NCBI GenBank assembly: GCA_000799755.1
Contig: JUHI01000001.1
Span: forward strand, 620,001-684,000
Reading direction: 5' to 3'
Source of the DNA: Martinezella tropici
GTDB lineage: Bacteria; Pseudomonadota; Alphaproteobacteria; Rhizobiales; Rhizobiaceae
Length of the DNA: 64,000 nucleotides
Shown: in pieces, positions 27,485-36,148 of the stretch
How positions within the stretch are numbered: position 1 is the first letter of the stretch
Layout of the letters: the number at the start of each line of letters is the position of its first letter
Notes under the pieces: model-generated
Seen by the model: the letters and a program-made list of their open reading frames with translations, nothing else
Told to the model about the DNA's origin: nothing
Database searches by the model: none
Program-made: the position numbers and the translations under genes

Positions 27485-27613
27485 ATGCCCTTTGACCATG
27501 ATCCCTTTGCATCGTCCCTGATGGGGCGTTCGGCTTTGGTGCGCCTTGCCTATGTGGCGGTCGGCATAGCGATCCTGTGGGCGGCCATTGGCTGGGCGGT
27601 GGCTCTGGCATGA
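27485..27613 (+). CDS. Small single-span membrane protein heading the zinc ABC operon
   Basis: A 42-codon ORF encoding a short polar N-terminus (MPFDHDPFASSLMGRSALVR) and one hydrophobic segment (about residues 21-42, LAYVAVGIAILWAAIGWAVA). A purine-rich GAAAG sequence lies 9 bases before the ATG. Its TGA overlaps the ATG of the ATPase gene (ATGA, 27610-27613), the coupling seen between the ATPase and permease genes too. I do not recognise a family. It may be an accessory subunit, a small regulator of the transporter, or a leader ORF whose translation drives the ATPase gene. Confidence 0.6.
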   Translation: MPFDHDPFASSLMGRSALVRLAYVAVGIAILWAAIGWAVALA

Positions 27614-28392
27614 GTGAATTGATCCGTCTCAAGAACCTCACCGTCACCTATGAGCGTCATCCCGCCGTGCATCATATTTCGGGTGGCTTTGCCGAGGGCA
27701 GCCTGACGGCGATTGCCGGGCCGAACGGGGCGGGAAAATCGACCTTGCTCAAGGCGATCGTCGGCGAATTGCCGCTGGCGGAAGGCTCCATCGATCGTGG
27801 GGCACTTGCGCGCAGCGATTTCGGCTATCTGCCGCAGACGGCCGATATCAACCGCCGCTTTCCGATTTCCGTTGCCGACACCGTCATGCTCGGCGCCTGG
27901 AAAAATGCCGGCGCCTTCGGTCAATTCTCCCGAAAAGATGGAGAACGCGCGCGCGAGGCGCTCGATATCGTCGGGCTTTCCGGCTTCGAGCGCCGCCATA
28001 TCGGCGCGCTTTCGGCCGGGCAATTCCAGCGCGTCCTGTTTGCACGCCTGCTGCTGCAGGATGCCCGCGTCATCCTGCTGGACGAACCTTTTACCGCCAT
28101 CGACCAGAGGACGACAGCCGATCTGCTCAAGCTCGTGCTGCGCTGGAACAGGGAAGGACGCACCGTCATCGCCGTCCTCCATGATTTCGAACAGGTGCGC
28201 GCGCATTTCCCCGAGACGCTGCTGATCGCCCGCGAACTTGTGGGATGGGGCAAGACGCAGGATGTCATGAGCCCCGCCAATCTCATCAAGGCGCGCGCCA
28301 TGGCCGAGCGCTGGGATGACGATGCCGGGGATTGCCTGCCGGAAGACGAGCCCGCCCCCCATGACCTGACGAAGCGGGAGCCGGCTGAATGA
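27610..28392 (+). CDS. aztA: Zinc ABC transporter ATP-binding protein (AztA/ZnuC-like)
   Basis: A 260-residue ABC ATPase of the metal-ion (A-I/ZnuC) type. Walker A GPNGAGKS is at residues 37-44, the signature LSAGQFQR at 134-141, and Walker B VILLDEP at 154-160, with the switch His in AVLHDFEQVRAHFPE. The N-terminus ERHPAVHHISGGFAEGS and gene order ATPase-permease-binding protein match the AztABC zinc importers rather than znuA|znuCB. The start at 27610 overlaps the small ORF stop, and the stop overlaps the permease start (ATGA). Manganese specificity cannot be excluded from sequence; the Zur-like box argues for zinc. Confidence 0.9.
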   Translation: MSELIRLKNLTVTYERHPAVHHISGGFAEGSLTAIAGPNGAGKSTLLKAIVGELPLAEGSIDRGALARSDFGYLPQTADINRRFPISVADTVMLGAWKNAGAFGQFSRKDGERAREALDIVGLSGFERRHIGALSAGQFQRVLFARLLLQDARVILLDEPFTAIDQRTTADLLKLVLRWNREGRTVIAVLHDFEQVRAHFPETLLIARELVGWGKTQDVMSPANLIKARAMAERWDDDAGDCLPEDEPAPHDLTKREPAE

Positions 28393-29261
28393 CCGCCTAT
28401 GACATCTTTCTCGCGCCGTTCGCGGATTACGGCTTCATGCGGCGCGCGCTGATCGCCTGCGTCTGCCTCGGCCTCGGCTCGGGTTCGATCGGTGTTTTCC
28501 TGATGCTCCGGCGCATGAGCCTTATGGGCGATGCCATGAGCCATGCCGTTCTGCCTGGGGCCGCCATCGGCTATCTCGTTGCCGGATCGCTGTCGCTCAC
28601 CGCCATGGGGCTTGGCGGGCTTGTTGCCGGGCTTTCGGTGGCCCTGCTCTCTGGCCTCGTCAGCCGCACCACGGTGCTCCAGGAGGATGCCAGCTTTGCC
28701 AGCTTCTATCTGACCTCGCTCGCGCTCGGCGTGCTCATCGTGTCGCTGCGCGGCTCGAACATCGATCTTCTGCATGTGCTTTTCGGCACCATTCTCGCAA
28801 TCGACGCGCCTGCCCTCTATCAGATCGGCGCGATCACCACGGTGACGCTGCTGGCGCTTGCCGTCATCTATCGCCCGCTCGTCATGGAATGCTTCGACCC
28901 CGGCTTCCTGCGCGCCGTCGGCGGCCGCGGGCAGGTCTATCACTTCCTGTTCCTGTTGCTCGTCGTGCTCAATCTCGTCGCCAGCTTCCAGGCGTTGGGA
29001 ACGCTGATGGCGGTCGGACTGATGACGCTGCCCGCGGCAATCGCCCAGCTCTGGTCGCGCAGCCTGCCCTCGATGATGGCGATCGCGACGGGAACGGCTG
29101 CGGCCTCGGGCTATGTCGGCCTCATCGCCTCCTACCACCTCGAATTTGCCTCGGGCCCGACGATCATCATCACCGCCAGCCTGATCTATGGCATCTCCAT
29201 CCTCTTCGCACCCTCGGGCCTTGCCCGGCGGCTCTTCCCCCGTCCCCATCTCCGGGGCTAA
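28389..29261 (+). CDS. aztB: Zinc ABC transporter permease (AztB/ZnuB-like)
   Basis: A 290-residue ABC-3 family integral membrane protein, mostly hydrophobic with repeated helices. Visible family blocks are GSIGVFLMLRRMSLMGDAMSHAVLPGAA near the N-terminus and LGTLMAVGLMTLPAAIAQLW in the second half, the latter near the ATPase-coupling region. It forms the translocation channel for the metal delivered by the downstream binding protein. The start ATG at 28389 overlaps the ATPase stop. The binding-protein gene follows after 19 bases. Confidence 0.92.
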   Translation: MTAYDIFLAPFADYGFMRRALIACVCLGLGSGSIGVFLMLRRMSLMGDAMSHAVLPGAAIGYLVAGSLSLTAMGLGGLVAGLSVALLSGLVSRTTVLQEDASFASFYLTSLALGVLIVSLRGSNIDLLHVLFGTILAIDAPALYQIGAITTVTLLALAVIYRPLVMECFDPGFLRAVGGRGQVYHFLFLLLVVLNLVASFQALGTLMAVGLMTLPAAIAQLWSRSLPSMMAIATGTAAASGYVGLIASYHLEFASGPTIIITASLIYGISILFAPSGLARRLFPRPHLRG

Positions 29262-29280
29262 TCCGAACAAGGAGACTCGC

Positions 29281-30183
29281 ATGAACAAACAGAGACTGCT
29301 TCTCTCAGCCGCTGCCACGGCCTTCGTCGCCTTCGGCGTCGCGGCTCCGGCCTCCGCCGAAACGCTCGATGTCGTCGCGTCCTTCACCGTGCTTGCCGAT
29401 GTCGTCAAACATGTCGGCGGCGACCATGTGAAAGTATCAAGCCTCGTCGGCCCGAATGGCGACCCCCATGAATTCGAGCCGTCGCCGGCCGACGCCAAGA
29501 AGCTCAATGCCGCCAAGATCGTCTTCGTCAGCGGCGAAGGTCTGGAAGGCTGGATGGACCGCCTGATCACCGCATCGGGCTACAAGGGGACGCCTGTCGT
29601 CGCCTCCGAAGGCATCAACACCCGCACCATGGTCGACGACGGCAAGACGGTCACCGACCCGCATGTGTGGAACAGCCCGGTCAATGTGAAGATCTGGGTG
29701 GGCAATATTGAGAAGGCACTTTCCGCTGCCGATCCGGCCGACGCTGCCGAGTTCAGGGCTAATGCCGAACGCTACACCAAGGTTCTGACCGAACTCGACA
29801 CCTACGCACACAGCAAGTTCGACAAGGTGCCCGAGGACCGCCGCAAGGTGCTGACGAGCCATGATGCCTTCGGCTATTTCGGCCGCGAGTACAAGGTGAG
29901 CTTCCTGTCACCGCTCGGCTTTTCGACTGAGACGGAAGCCTCGGCGGCCGACGTCGCCAAGCTGATCGAACAGATCAAGACCGAGCATGTGAAGACCTAT
30001 TTCTTCGAAAACTCGAACGATCCGCGCCTGGTCAAGCAGGTCGCCAAGGCAACGGGCGCCGAGCCTGGCGGCGAGCTCTATGTCGAGGCCCTTTCCAAGT
30101 CCAACGGACCGGCTCCGACTTACGAAAAAATGTTCCGTTATAACGTTGACCAGCTTGCCGCAGCCATGGCCAAGTCGAGCTGA
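29281..30183 (+). CDS. aztC: Zinc ABC transporter substrate-binding protein (AztC/ZnuA-like)
   Basis: A 300-residue periplasmic metal-binding protein of cluster A-I. The signal peptide ends at PASAE (about residue 26). Metal ligands are visible as H63 (DPHEFEP), H128 (TDPHVW) and H194 (SHDAFGYF), with the fourth ligand expected in the C-lobe near ENSNDPR. The loop after residue 112 is short and lacks the His-rich insert of ZnuA proteins. The start MNKQRLLLSAAAT is preceded by AAGGAGAC. No aztD-like metallochaperone gene follows; a hairpin ends the operon. Confidence 0.92.
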   Translation: MNKQRLLLSAAATAFVAFGVAAPASAETLDVVASFTVLADVVKHVGGDHVKVSSLVGPNGDPHEFEPSPADAKKLNAAKIVFVSGEGLEGWMDRLITASGYKGTPVVASEGINTRTMVDDGKTVTDPHVWNSPVNVKIWVGNIEKALSAADPADAAEFRANAERYTKVLTELDTYAHSKFDKVPEDRRKVLTSHDAFGYFGREYKVSFLSPLGFSTETEASAADVAKLIEQIKTEHVKTYFFENSNDPRLVKQVAKATGAEPGGELYVEALSKSNGPAPTYEKMFRYNVDQLAAAMAKSS

Positions 30184-30189
30184 TCGACC

Positions 30190-30228
30190 GGATGCGGTCG
30201 CGGGCATACCCCGTCTGCGACCGTATCC
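30190..30228. terminator. Hairpin at the end of the zinc ABC operon
   Basis: GGATGCGGTCGC pairs with GCGACCGTATCC (12 bp with one G-T wobble, 15-base loop), 7 bases after the aztC stop codon and before the convergent Dabb gene. Confidence 0.6.
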
Positions 30229-30239
30229 TGGCAACGCTG

Positions 30240-30548
30240 TCAGAGATTGAAATCGAAGACCATCAGGCCGGCTAGACCGCCATCCGTCGATGATACGATC
30301 CGCTCGCCAACGGCGACATGATCGGGATGCACCAGATAGGCATCGCGTGCGCTGGCACTTTCGAAGGTAACGACGAATCCATCCGCAAAGCCGCCGTGCA
30401 AGCCTTCCGGCGAGACATTCGGCCCGTATTTCACGTCGACGATGCCGGGAATGACCTGCTGCAAGGCGGCCACCGATTCGAAGAGGGCTTTCTTCTCTTC
30501 TTTTGTCATGGCGGCTTTGAGCCGAAGAAAAACGCAATGCAGGATCAT
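30240..30548 (-). CDS. Dabb (stress-responsive A/B barrel) protein
   Basis: A 102-residue dimeric alpha-beta-barrel domain protein: MILHCVFLRLKAAMTKEEKKAL, VKYGPNVSPEGLHGGFADGFVVTFE and DAYLVHPDHVAVGE are the conserved Dabb blocks. Some members are stress-induced or cyclise polyketides; bacterial roles are mostly unknown. MILHCVF at 30548 fits the family start; the extra upstream Met at 30578 does not. It converges on the zinc operon and has the same broad fold class as the NIPSNAP and ABM proteins at 13 kb. Confidence 0.88.
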   Translation of the reverse strand: MILHCVFLRLKAAMTKEEKKALFESVAALQQVIPGIVDVKYGPNVSPEGLHGGFADGFVVTFESASARDAYLVHPDHVAVGERIVSSTDGGLAGLMVFDFNL

Positions 30549-30673
30549 GCCTATCTCCCTGGGTGTTGCGGTCAGCATAGAGAGAAAGGATAGCAGGGCA
30601 AGGCGCCTAGTCGTGAACAGTGCATTCCTGACGGCTGCGAGATGCCGACGCCAAACCCTGGGACGGCGATCAC

Positions 30674-31381
30674 CTAGTCATCGCCCCGCCGAAACGGTTG
30701 CCATCCGAGGATCGACTTCGCCTTGGCGTTCGAGACCGGGCCACCCTCTTCGACCACATTGAAGACGCCGACAGCGGAGGTCTGCACCGCCAGCAGAGCG
30801 GCATGGGCAGCGTCATCCACATGCAGATTGATCGCCCCGCTGGGTGCATCGCAACCGGTACCGGGGCCGTAGAGCAGCCCGTATCTCAACACGGTGCCGG
30901 CAATGCCCGCGGTCGTAAGCGTCAATGCTTCAAGAGTCCGGACCGCGGTCGCGCCCTCCACCAACGGCGTTTCCTCGGTGATCTCCGAGATACCTGCCTG
31001 ATAGGACCAGGCGATGCTTTGCGAGATCATCCGTCTCGTGCCAGCTGCAACGGCGGCATCGACCAGATTCTTCGTTCCCACTTCGCGAATGCGGGCGTTG
31101 CGGATACGCCCTTCTTCCATCTGCGCCGGATCGAGCCCGAACGGCAGGTCAGTCAGCTGGTGGATGACGATATCGGGCTTCACTCGCAGCAATGCCGCCT
31201 TGAGAGCCTCGGCGTCGAAAACATCGACGACCACGGGCGTCGCCCCGATTGCCCGAAGGCTATCGGCCCGATCCGGCTTGCGGGTCGTGCCGTGGACGGT
31301 AAAGCCTGCTTCGATCAGCAGGGGAACAAGCTTGCGCCCGATCGCACCGGTTGCGCCGGCAAGGAAAATGGTTTCGGCCAT
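30674..31381 (-). CDS. NAD-dependent epimerase/dehydratase (extended SDR)
   Basis: A 235-residue Rossmann protein with GATGAIG at residues 9-15 (MAETIFLAGATGAIGRKLVP), ending at GWQPFRRGDD. The usual extended-SDR catalytic YxxxK is not clear: the region ISQSIAWSYQAGISEITEE has Tyr but no correctly spaced Lys, so it may be an atypical member of the NAD(P)H-binding family. At 235 residues it is shorter than most (300+). The substrate is unknown. It is followed upstream, on the same strand, by a MocR-type regulator about 100 bases away. Confidence 0.85.
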   Translation of the reverse strand: MAETIFLAGATGAIGRKLVPLLIEAGFTVHGTTRKPDRADSLRAIGATPVVVDVFDAEALKAALLRVKPDIVIHQLTDLPFGLDPAQMEEGRIRNARIREVGTKNLVDAAVAAGTRRMISQSIAWSYQAGISEITEETPLVEGATAVRTLEALTLTTAGIAGTVLRYGLLYGPGTGCDAPSGAINLHVDDAAHAALLAVQTSAVGVFNVVEEGGPVSNAKAKSILGWQPFRRGDD

Positions 31382-31484
31382 CTGTAATCTCCTTGAGAGT
31401 TGGCATCATTGTCTTTCCGCGCTTTCTCCCATGCCCTTGGCCCTGAAAACAGAGGCAAGAATTGCAGATTCGACTAGGCCAATA

Positions 31485-32936
31485 TCAGGCCCGACGCTCG
31501 CGACCCGCCGCGATGCAGATGTCCTTCAGGCGCCTGGCGAGCGAGCCAGCCATCTCTCTGCTTTCAAGATTGGTAAAACCGAGCAGCAGGCCGTCGATCA
31601 ATTGTGGTCCCATGTGCCAGAGCGACAAGGGTTGCAGGCCGAAGCCTTCCGCCTGCGCCAAGGCGGCTATCTGGCTTGCGGGAGCGCGATAACCCTGAAA
31701 CTGCATGGCCAGATGCAGGCCTGCCGGTGGCGAAATTGCCGTAACCCGATCGCCGAAGACATCGTGCATGACATCGACCAGAAGCTGGCGGCGGTCGGCA
31801 TAGAGCGCCCGCATCTTCTTGAGATGGCGGATGAAATAGCCCTGCTCCATAAAATCGGCGATGACGGCCTGATGGAATTCGGGACAGCCGGCGCTGGCAG
31901 CGCGGCAGGCACGCTCGAAAGTCTCTATCTCCGACTGCGGTACGACCAGATAGGCAAGCCGCAGCGCGGGATAGAGAACCTTGCTGAACGATCCGGTGAA
32001 GAGGACGCGCTCGCCACGATCCATGGCCTTGAGCGACAATGGCGGACGGCGGTTATAGCGATACTCGCTATCGTAGTCGTCCTCGATGATCCAGCGCTGG
32101 CTCTCTCCAGCCCACTCGAGCAGTGCCGTACGGCGCTCCATCGACATCATCACGCCAAGCGGGCTCTGGTTGGCGGGGGTGACGACGGCGAAGCGCGCAT
32201 GCGGCGCAAGCCGCCTTCCCGCCTCTACCATCAGACCATCGCAGTCGACAGGAACAGGATGCAGCCTGGCACGGATCGACAACAGGAATTCCCTCGCGAC
32301 CGGGTAGCCGGGATCCTCGAACCAAATACCATCGTCTGGGCGGTAGAGCGCGCGCATGATCAGCCCCAGACTGGCACGATGACCTGCCGTCACGAAGATC
32401 TGCTCCGGCTGGCAGGCGATGCCGCGCGACAAAGCGAGATAGGCTGCGATGCGCTCGCGAAGGGCCGGCAGGCCTGTCAGTTGCGGATAGCCGAGCTGCC
32501 CCGCCCCGAGTTGCCGCGAGCAATGGCTGACGAGCCTGTTCCACGTCTTGCGCGGAAAGGCGTCAAGCGCGGGAAGACCGAGCTGGAAGGGTCTCGCATT
32601 CGGCGACTGTTCGCTCAAAACCCCTCTTGGGGCAGGCGGCGGGGCGCCACTCTTTTCCGGCGTTCGGAGCCGCATGTCGACGAATGTACCGGCCGCACCA
32701 CGAAATTCGACATATCCCTCTTCCGCAAGGATCTGATAGGCCAGATTGATCGTTCCGCGCGATAGGCCAAGCTCGCTCGCCAGCGCCCGCACGGAGGGCA
32801 TCCGGTCGCCCGGCACGAGGCGCCCCTCCGCGATGGCCGTCTTGAAGCGCGCGCAGATCTGCAGGTAGATCGGATTGGTATCGTCGCGCGAAAGCACCAT
32901 GCCTTTCGCCTGATCCGCAACTACCTGCTTCGCCAT
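31485..32936 (-). CDS. MocR/PdxR-type regulator (GntR HTH fused to aminotransferase domain)
   Basis: A 483-residue fusion. The N-terminal GntR winged helix (about residues 15-85) reads NPIYLQICARFKTAIAEGRL, RMPSVRALASELGLSRGTINLAYQILAEEGYV. After a linker a fold-type-I aminotransferase domain (about 115-475) follows, with YPQLTGLPALRERIAAYLA, DDYDSEYRYN and the PLP-lysine region FTGSFSKVLYPALRLAYLV. MocR proteins use PLP or amine ligands; PdxR members control vitamin B6 synthesis. pdxH at 51873 is distant, so that link is speculative. The start MAKQVVADQ is preferred to one ten codons upstream. Confidence 0.92.
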   Translation of the reverse strand: MAKQVVADQAKGMVLSRDDTNPIYLQICARFKTAIAEGRLVPGDRMPSVRALASELGLSRGTINLAYQILAEEGYVEFRGAAGTFVDMRLRTPEKSGAPPPAPRGVLSEQSPNARPFQLGLPALDAFPRKTWNRLVSHCSRQLGAGQLGYPQLTGLPALRERIAAYLALSRGIACQPEQIFVTAGHRASLGLIMRALYRPDDGIWFEDPGYPVAREFLLSIRARLHPVPVDCDGLMVEAGRRLAPHARFAVVTPANQSPLGVMMSMERRTALLEWAGESQRWIIEDDYDSEYRYNRRPPLSLKAMDRGERVLFTGSFSKVLYPALRLAYLVVPQSEIETFERACRAASAGCPEFHQAVIADFMEQGYFIRHLKKMRALYADRRQLLVDVMHDVFGDRVTAISPPAGLHLAMQFQGYRAPASQIAALAQAEGFGLQPLSLWHMGPQLIDGLLLGFTNLESREMAGSLARRLKDICIAAGRERRA

Positions 32937-32975
32937 GAAGGCTCTGCCCCTGCCTGTCGGGGGCAATAGCCCCTC

Positions 32976-33602
32976 TTACGATCCTGTGAGCGCAGACGCT
33001 AGCCCGAAGACGGGATGAACGGCAAGCTGCCGATCGGCAAGTTCGCAAGCCTGCTCGGCCATGTCCGGCCTCACTAGCCCCTGGAGATGAATGAACTGCA
33101 CGCTGCCGATGCCGATCGTCGCCAGTACATGGGTCAAATAGGGCGAGAGGTAATCCGGCTGGCGCGCCTGCGCACCGTTGTAGAAGCCGCCGGAGCCGAC
33201 GACAACGAGTGCCGGACGATCTTCGAGCAGGCCGACCTTATTGCCATCCCTGTGGGTGAAGGTGCGGCCGGCGCGCAGCACATAATCGATCCAGAGTTTC
33301 AACGATGCCGGCACGGAGAAATTGTGCATCGGTGTCGCGACGATCAGATAGTCGCAAGCGATAACATCCTCGATCAACCGCTCCGATTGCGCGAAAGCCG
33401 GCACATGGCTTTCTGCCCGTTGAACGATCGCATCGGCGTAGTCTCCGGCGATCGGCGGGAGGCGCATGGCGGAAAGATCGCGTTCGACGAGCATGACATC
33501 TGGCTCGGCCTCAAGCAGGTTGTCGGCCGCCTTCCTTGCCACGGCATAGACGCGCGAGGCCGCGCCAAGTGGGCTGGCATTGACGAGAAGGATGGTTTTC
33601 AT
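32976..33602 (-). CDS. azoR: FMN-dependent NADH-azoreductase
   Basis: A 208-residue flavodoxin-like quinone/azo reductase of the AcpD/AzoR family. The phosphate-binding start is MKTILLVNASPLGAASRVYA, the FMN loop is ATPMHNFSVPASLKLWIDYV, and VVVGSGGFYNG is a further flavin contact. It reduces azo compounds and quinones with NADH, probably as a detoxifying activity. Its start codon overlaps the stop of the upstream GNAT gene (ATGA at 33599-33602). The MocR gene begins 40 bases after its stop on the same strand, so the three may be one transcript. Confidence 0.92.
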   Translation of the reverse strand: MKTILLVNASPLGAASRVYAVARKAADNLLEAEPDVMLVERDLSAMRLPPIAGDYADAIVQRAESHVPAFAQSERLIEDVIACDYLIVATPMHNFSVPASLKLWIDYVLRAGRTFTHRDGNKVGLLEDRPALVVVGSGGFYNGAQARQPDYLSPYLTHVLATIGIGSVQFIHLQGLVRPDMAEQACELADRQLAVHPVFGLASALTGS

Positions 33603-34036
33603 ATGCCGGCTTCCTCGAGGCGCTGGCTGAAATGCAGACCACGCGCGAGCAGGCCGTTGCGGAAATAGAAGCGCTGCGCGAGCGAATTGGCGAGCCCGGT
33701 GTCCAGCACGAGCATGACGCGCCCATCCGCCCTCGCCAGCGCGCGAACCTCATCGATCAAGCCCTCGCCGAGCCTGGAGCGCTGGCAGGATTGGCGCACC
33801 ACCAGATCGTCGACATAGGTGAACCGTCCATAAATCAGGTTTTCGAGATGGCGGTAGCCGGCAAGCCCCGACAACTCGTTGTTCTGCCAGACCGCGAGCA
33901 GTCGATAACCGTCCCGCTGCTGGCGCTGGACGCGTTCACGATAAAGATCGACGTCCTCGATATGCGGTCGCAGCTCGCGCATTACGGCAAAGCTTTCGCC
34001 AATGTCGTCTGCGCTTTCGATATGCCTGAAGATCAT
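33599..34036 (-). CDS. GNAT N-acetyltransferase
   Basis: A 145-residue acetyltransferase. The acetyl-CoA segment is YVDDLVVRQSCQRSRLGEGLIDEV, where QRSRLGEGL provides the R-x-x-x-G-x-G/A loop, and the C-terminal DTGLANSLAQRFYFRNGLLARGLHF is typical of GNATs. The N-terminus MIFRHIESADDIGESFAVMREL matches the family start; the frame remains open further upstream but without similarity. Substrate unknown. It leads the GNAT-azoreductase pair by overlapping start and stop codons. Confidence 0.88.
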   Translation of the reverse strand: MIFRHIESADDIGESFAVMRELRPHIEDVDLYRERVQRQQRDGYRLLAVWQNNELSGLAGYRHLENLIYGRFTYVDDLVVRQSCQRSRLGEGLIDEVRALARADGRVMLVLDTGLANSLAQRFYFRNGLLARGLHFSQRLEEAGI

Positions 34037-34312
34037 GTTGGCTCTCGCTGATTTGAGACAGGCAAGAGCTACGCCTCCGATGGCCCGGTCGACAGAACCA
34101 AAAAACGAAAAACGGAATGGGCCATGATCCAATCCTGTTTCCGCTTGGGCGGCTTCCTGTTTCCAAGGGGAACTGTTCAATGATTCTCGCCAGGATTGCC
34201 GCTCAAATCGCAGCCCGCTTTGTCGCTGGCCCTGCAGATGCCATCTTTCAGCGCGAATGATCACGGAAAGAGGCCTACTTAATCCAGAGCTTTCAATCGG
34301 TTCAGAGGGCAC

Positions 34313-34978
34313 ATGAAGAAGCTGATACTGGCGGCGATGCTATGCATCTGCCTTATCGCAGGAACGCTCTATGCCACTGCTGGTGGCGACTATCCGCTGC
34401 TTCAGGATGGCGATCTGATTTTCCAGACATCGACCAGCAATCAATCGGGCGCCATCATGTTCGCGACCGGCTCCGCCTTTTCACACATGGGCATCATCAA
34501 AAATGACCATGGGGTCATCACGGTCATCGAGGCCGCTGCGAAGGTCAAAGAGACGCCGCTAAAGGCCTGGGTCAATCGCGGCCTGCTGAAGCGAGTTGCG
34601 ATCTACCGCGATCAGCGCATCACGCCTGAAATGGCACAGCGGCTGCTGGCCTATGCCCGCACGCTCTACGGCAAACCCTACGATCTCTTCTTCTCCTTCA
34701 ACAATGACGCGATCTACTGCAGCGAGCTGCCTTATCTCGCTTATAAAGCCGTGGGCATCGAGATCGGCAAGGTGGAAAAAATATCGGAGCTGAACATGGA
34801 CAACATGCTTGTCAGGAAGCTAGTCCAGTCGCGATGGGAGCGCGACAGCGAATGCACGGAACGCGGTTTTGATTTCGACCAGTGCTATCGATACATCCTC
34901 AACCAGAGTCTCGTCACTCCCGTCAGCATCGCCAATGATCCAAATCTCAAGATGATCTATTCGAACTATCCGCTCTGA
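34313..34978 (+). CDS. YiiX/YebB-like permuted papain-fold (NlpC/P60-related) protein
   Basis: A 221-residue exported protein with signal peptide MKKLILAAMLCICLIAGTLYA. The mature domain resembles the permuted NlpC/P60 group (DUF830/YiiX): GDLIFQTSTSNQSGAIMFATGSAFSHMGII carries the His, and NNDAIYCSELPYLAYKAVGI carries the Cys, the two catalytic residues in permuted order. Family members are thought to hydrolyse amide or ester bonds in peptides or lipids. Two more Cys (ECTERG and QCYRY) may form a disulfide. It stands alone; the 276-base gap upstream shows no other gene. Confidence 0.85.
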   Translation: MKKLILAAMLCICLIAGTLYATAGGDYPLLQDGDLIFQTSTSNQSGAIMFATGSAFSHMGIIKNDHGVITVIEAAAKVKETPLKAWVNRGLLKRVAIYRDQRITPEMAQRLLAYARTLYGKPYDLFFSFNNDAIYCSELPYLAYKAVGIEIGKVEKISELNMDNMLVRKLVQSRWERDSECTERGFDFDQCYRYILNQSLVTPVSIANDPNLKMIYSNYPL

Positions 34979-35052
34979 TGGCAATGGTGCCGCCCGTCGA
35001 CGAACGGAACGGCCCGCAAATTTGCCGCCGCCGGTCCCGATCGTAGTTCGCA

Positions 35053-35550
35053 TCAGCTGGCGTTGAAGCCCTGATGGTAGTCGACGCGCCCGGAAGGCGC
35101 GGAACCATCCAGGACCAGCCTCATGAAATATTCGGCGGGCACTCCCTCGAGCACGAGGCCGGGATCATTCTCGAAGCCGAAACGCTTATAGTAATCCGGT
35201 TCTCCGAGAACGACGCAGCCTTTGGCTCCGGCTTTAGCCAGGCGCGAAAGGCCTTCGCGAATCAGCAGCGCACCAATGCCCTTCTTCTGGTGATCTGGCG
35301 CCACCGAGACGGGTCCGAGCCCATACCAGCCGAGATGTTCTCCCTCGATCATGACCGGTGAAAAGGCGATATGTCCAATGACATCCGCCTCTTCTGTCGC
35401 GACGAGCGAGATCGTCAATGCCCCGGCGCTGCGAAGAGCATCGATGATCTCCGCTTCGGTCTGGCTGCTATGCTCGATCGAGGCGAAGGCCGCCTTCGTT
35501 ATGCGACGGATCGCTTCGGCATCTTTCGGCTCCTCGAGACGGATTTCCAT
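35053..35550 (-). CDS. GNAT N-acetyltransferase, YhbS-like
   Basis: A 165-residue acetyltransferase with the classic acetyl-CoA motif VSVAPDHQKKGIGALLIREGL (Q-x-x-G-I-G-A) and the YhbS-type continuation GCVVLGEPDYYKRFGFEN. Its N-terminus is MEIRLEEPKDAEAIRRITKAAF. The substrate is unknown. It is separated from rnhA, upstream on the same strand, by 157 bases with no gene seen. Confidence 0.92.
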   Translation of the reverse strand: MEIRLEEPKDAEAIRRITKAAFASIEHSSQTEAEIIDALRSAGALTISLVATEEADVIGHIAFSPVMIEGEHLGWYGLGPVSVAPDHQKKGIGALLIREGLSRLAKAGAKGCVVLGEPDYYKRFGFENDPGLVLEGVPAEYFMRLVLDGSAPSGRVDYHQGFNAS

Positions 35551-35707
35551 TTTGTATCCTTATCGTTTCAGCCATGCCGGGTTTACTGAAGCAAGCGCAG
35601 CGGTTCAACACCGCACGACGCGATCAATCGAGAATGCCGAAGCATCCTCGGCCCTTTGCATATGAGCATCAGGCAGGCCGAGCGCAGGATGCCGGCCATG
35701 CCAGGGC

Positions 35708-36148
35708 CTATTTCTTCTTGAAAGGCTCCATGCCCTTGCGGGCCAGCTCGTCGGCCCGCTCGTTCTCCGGATGGCCGGCATGGCCCTTCACCCAATGGAG
35801 CGTCACCTTATGCCTGTTATAGGCCTCGTCCAGTGCCTGCCACAGCTCGGCATTCTTGACCGGCTTCTTGTCGGCGGTTTTCCAGCCGTTCTTCTTCCAG
35901 CCGAAAATCCACTTGGTGATGCCGTCCTTGACGTAGACGCTGTCCGTATAGAGATCGACTTCGCAAGGGCTCTTCAGGGCCGACAGCGCGGAGATTGCCG
36001 CCATCAACTCCATGCGGTTATTGGTCGTATCCGCTTCGCCGCCGGACAGTTCCTTTTCGACTTCGCCATAGCGAAGCACGGCGCCCCAGCCGCCGGGACC
36101 GGGATTGCCGGAGCAAGCGCCGTCGGTAAAAATATCGACGTGCTTCAT
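35708..36148 (-). CDS. rnhA: Ribonuclease HI
   Basis: Degrades the RNA strand of RNA-DNA hybrids. All four metal-binding acids are visible in the 146-residue protein: D9 ([15 protein letters not shown]), E47 (NNRMEL), D69 (LYTDSVYV) and D133 (NERADELA), and the basic handle [16 protein letters not shown] is present. Its ATG overlaps the thrB stop (ATGA at 36145-36148), so it is translated downstream of thrB. Confidence 0.98.
   Translation of the reverse strand: MKHVDIFTDGACSGNPGPGGWGAVLRYGEVEKELSGGEADTTNNRMELMAAISALSALKSPCEVDLYTDSVYVKDGITKWIFGWKKNGWKTADKKPVKNAELWQALDEAYNRHKVTLHWVKGHAGHPENERADELARKGMEPFKKK

Noticed and set aside
30674..34036. The SDR-MocR-azoreductase-GNAT run as a single biosynthetic operon
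   Set aside because: Gaps of about 100 bases and unrelated functions; only the GNAT-azoreductase overlap is strong evidence of coupling.
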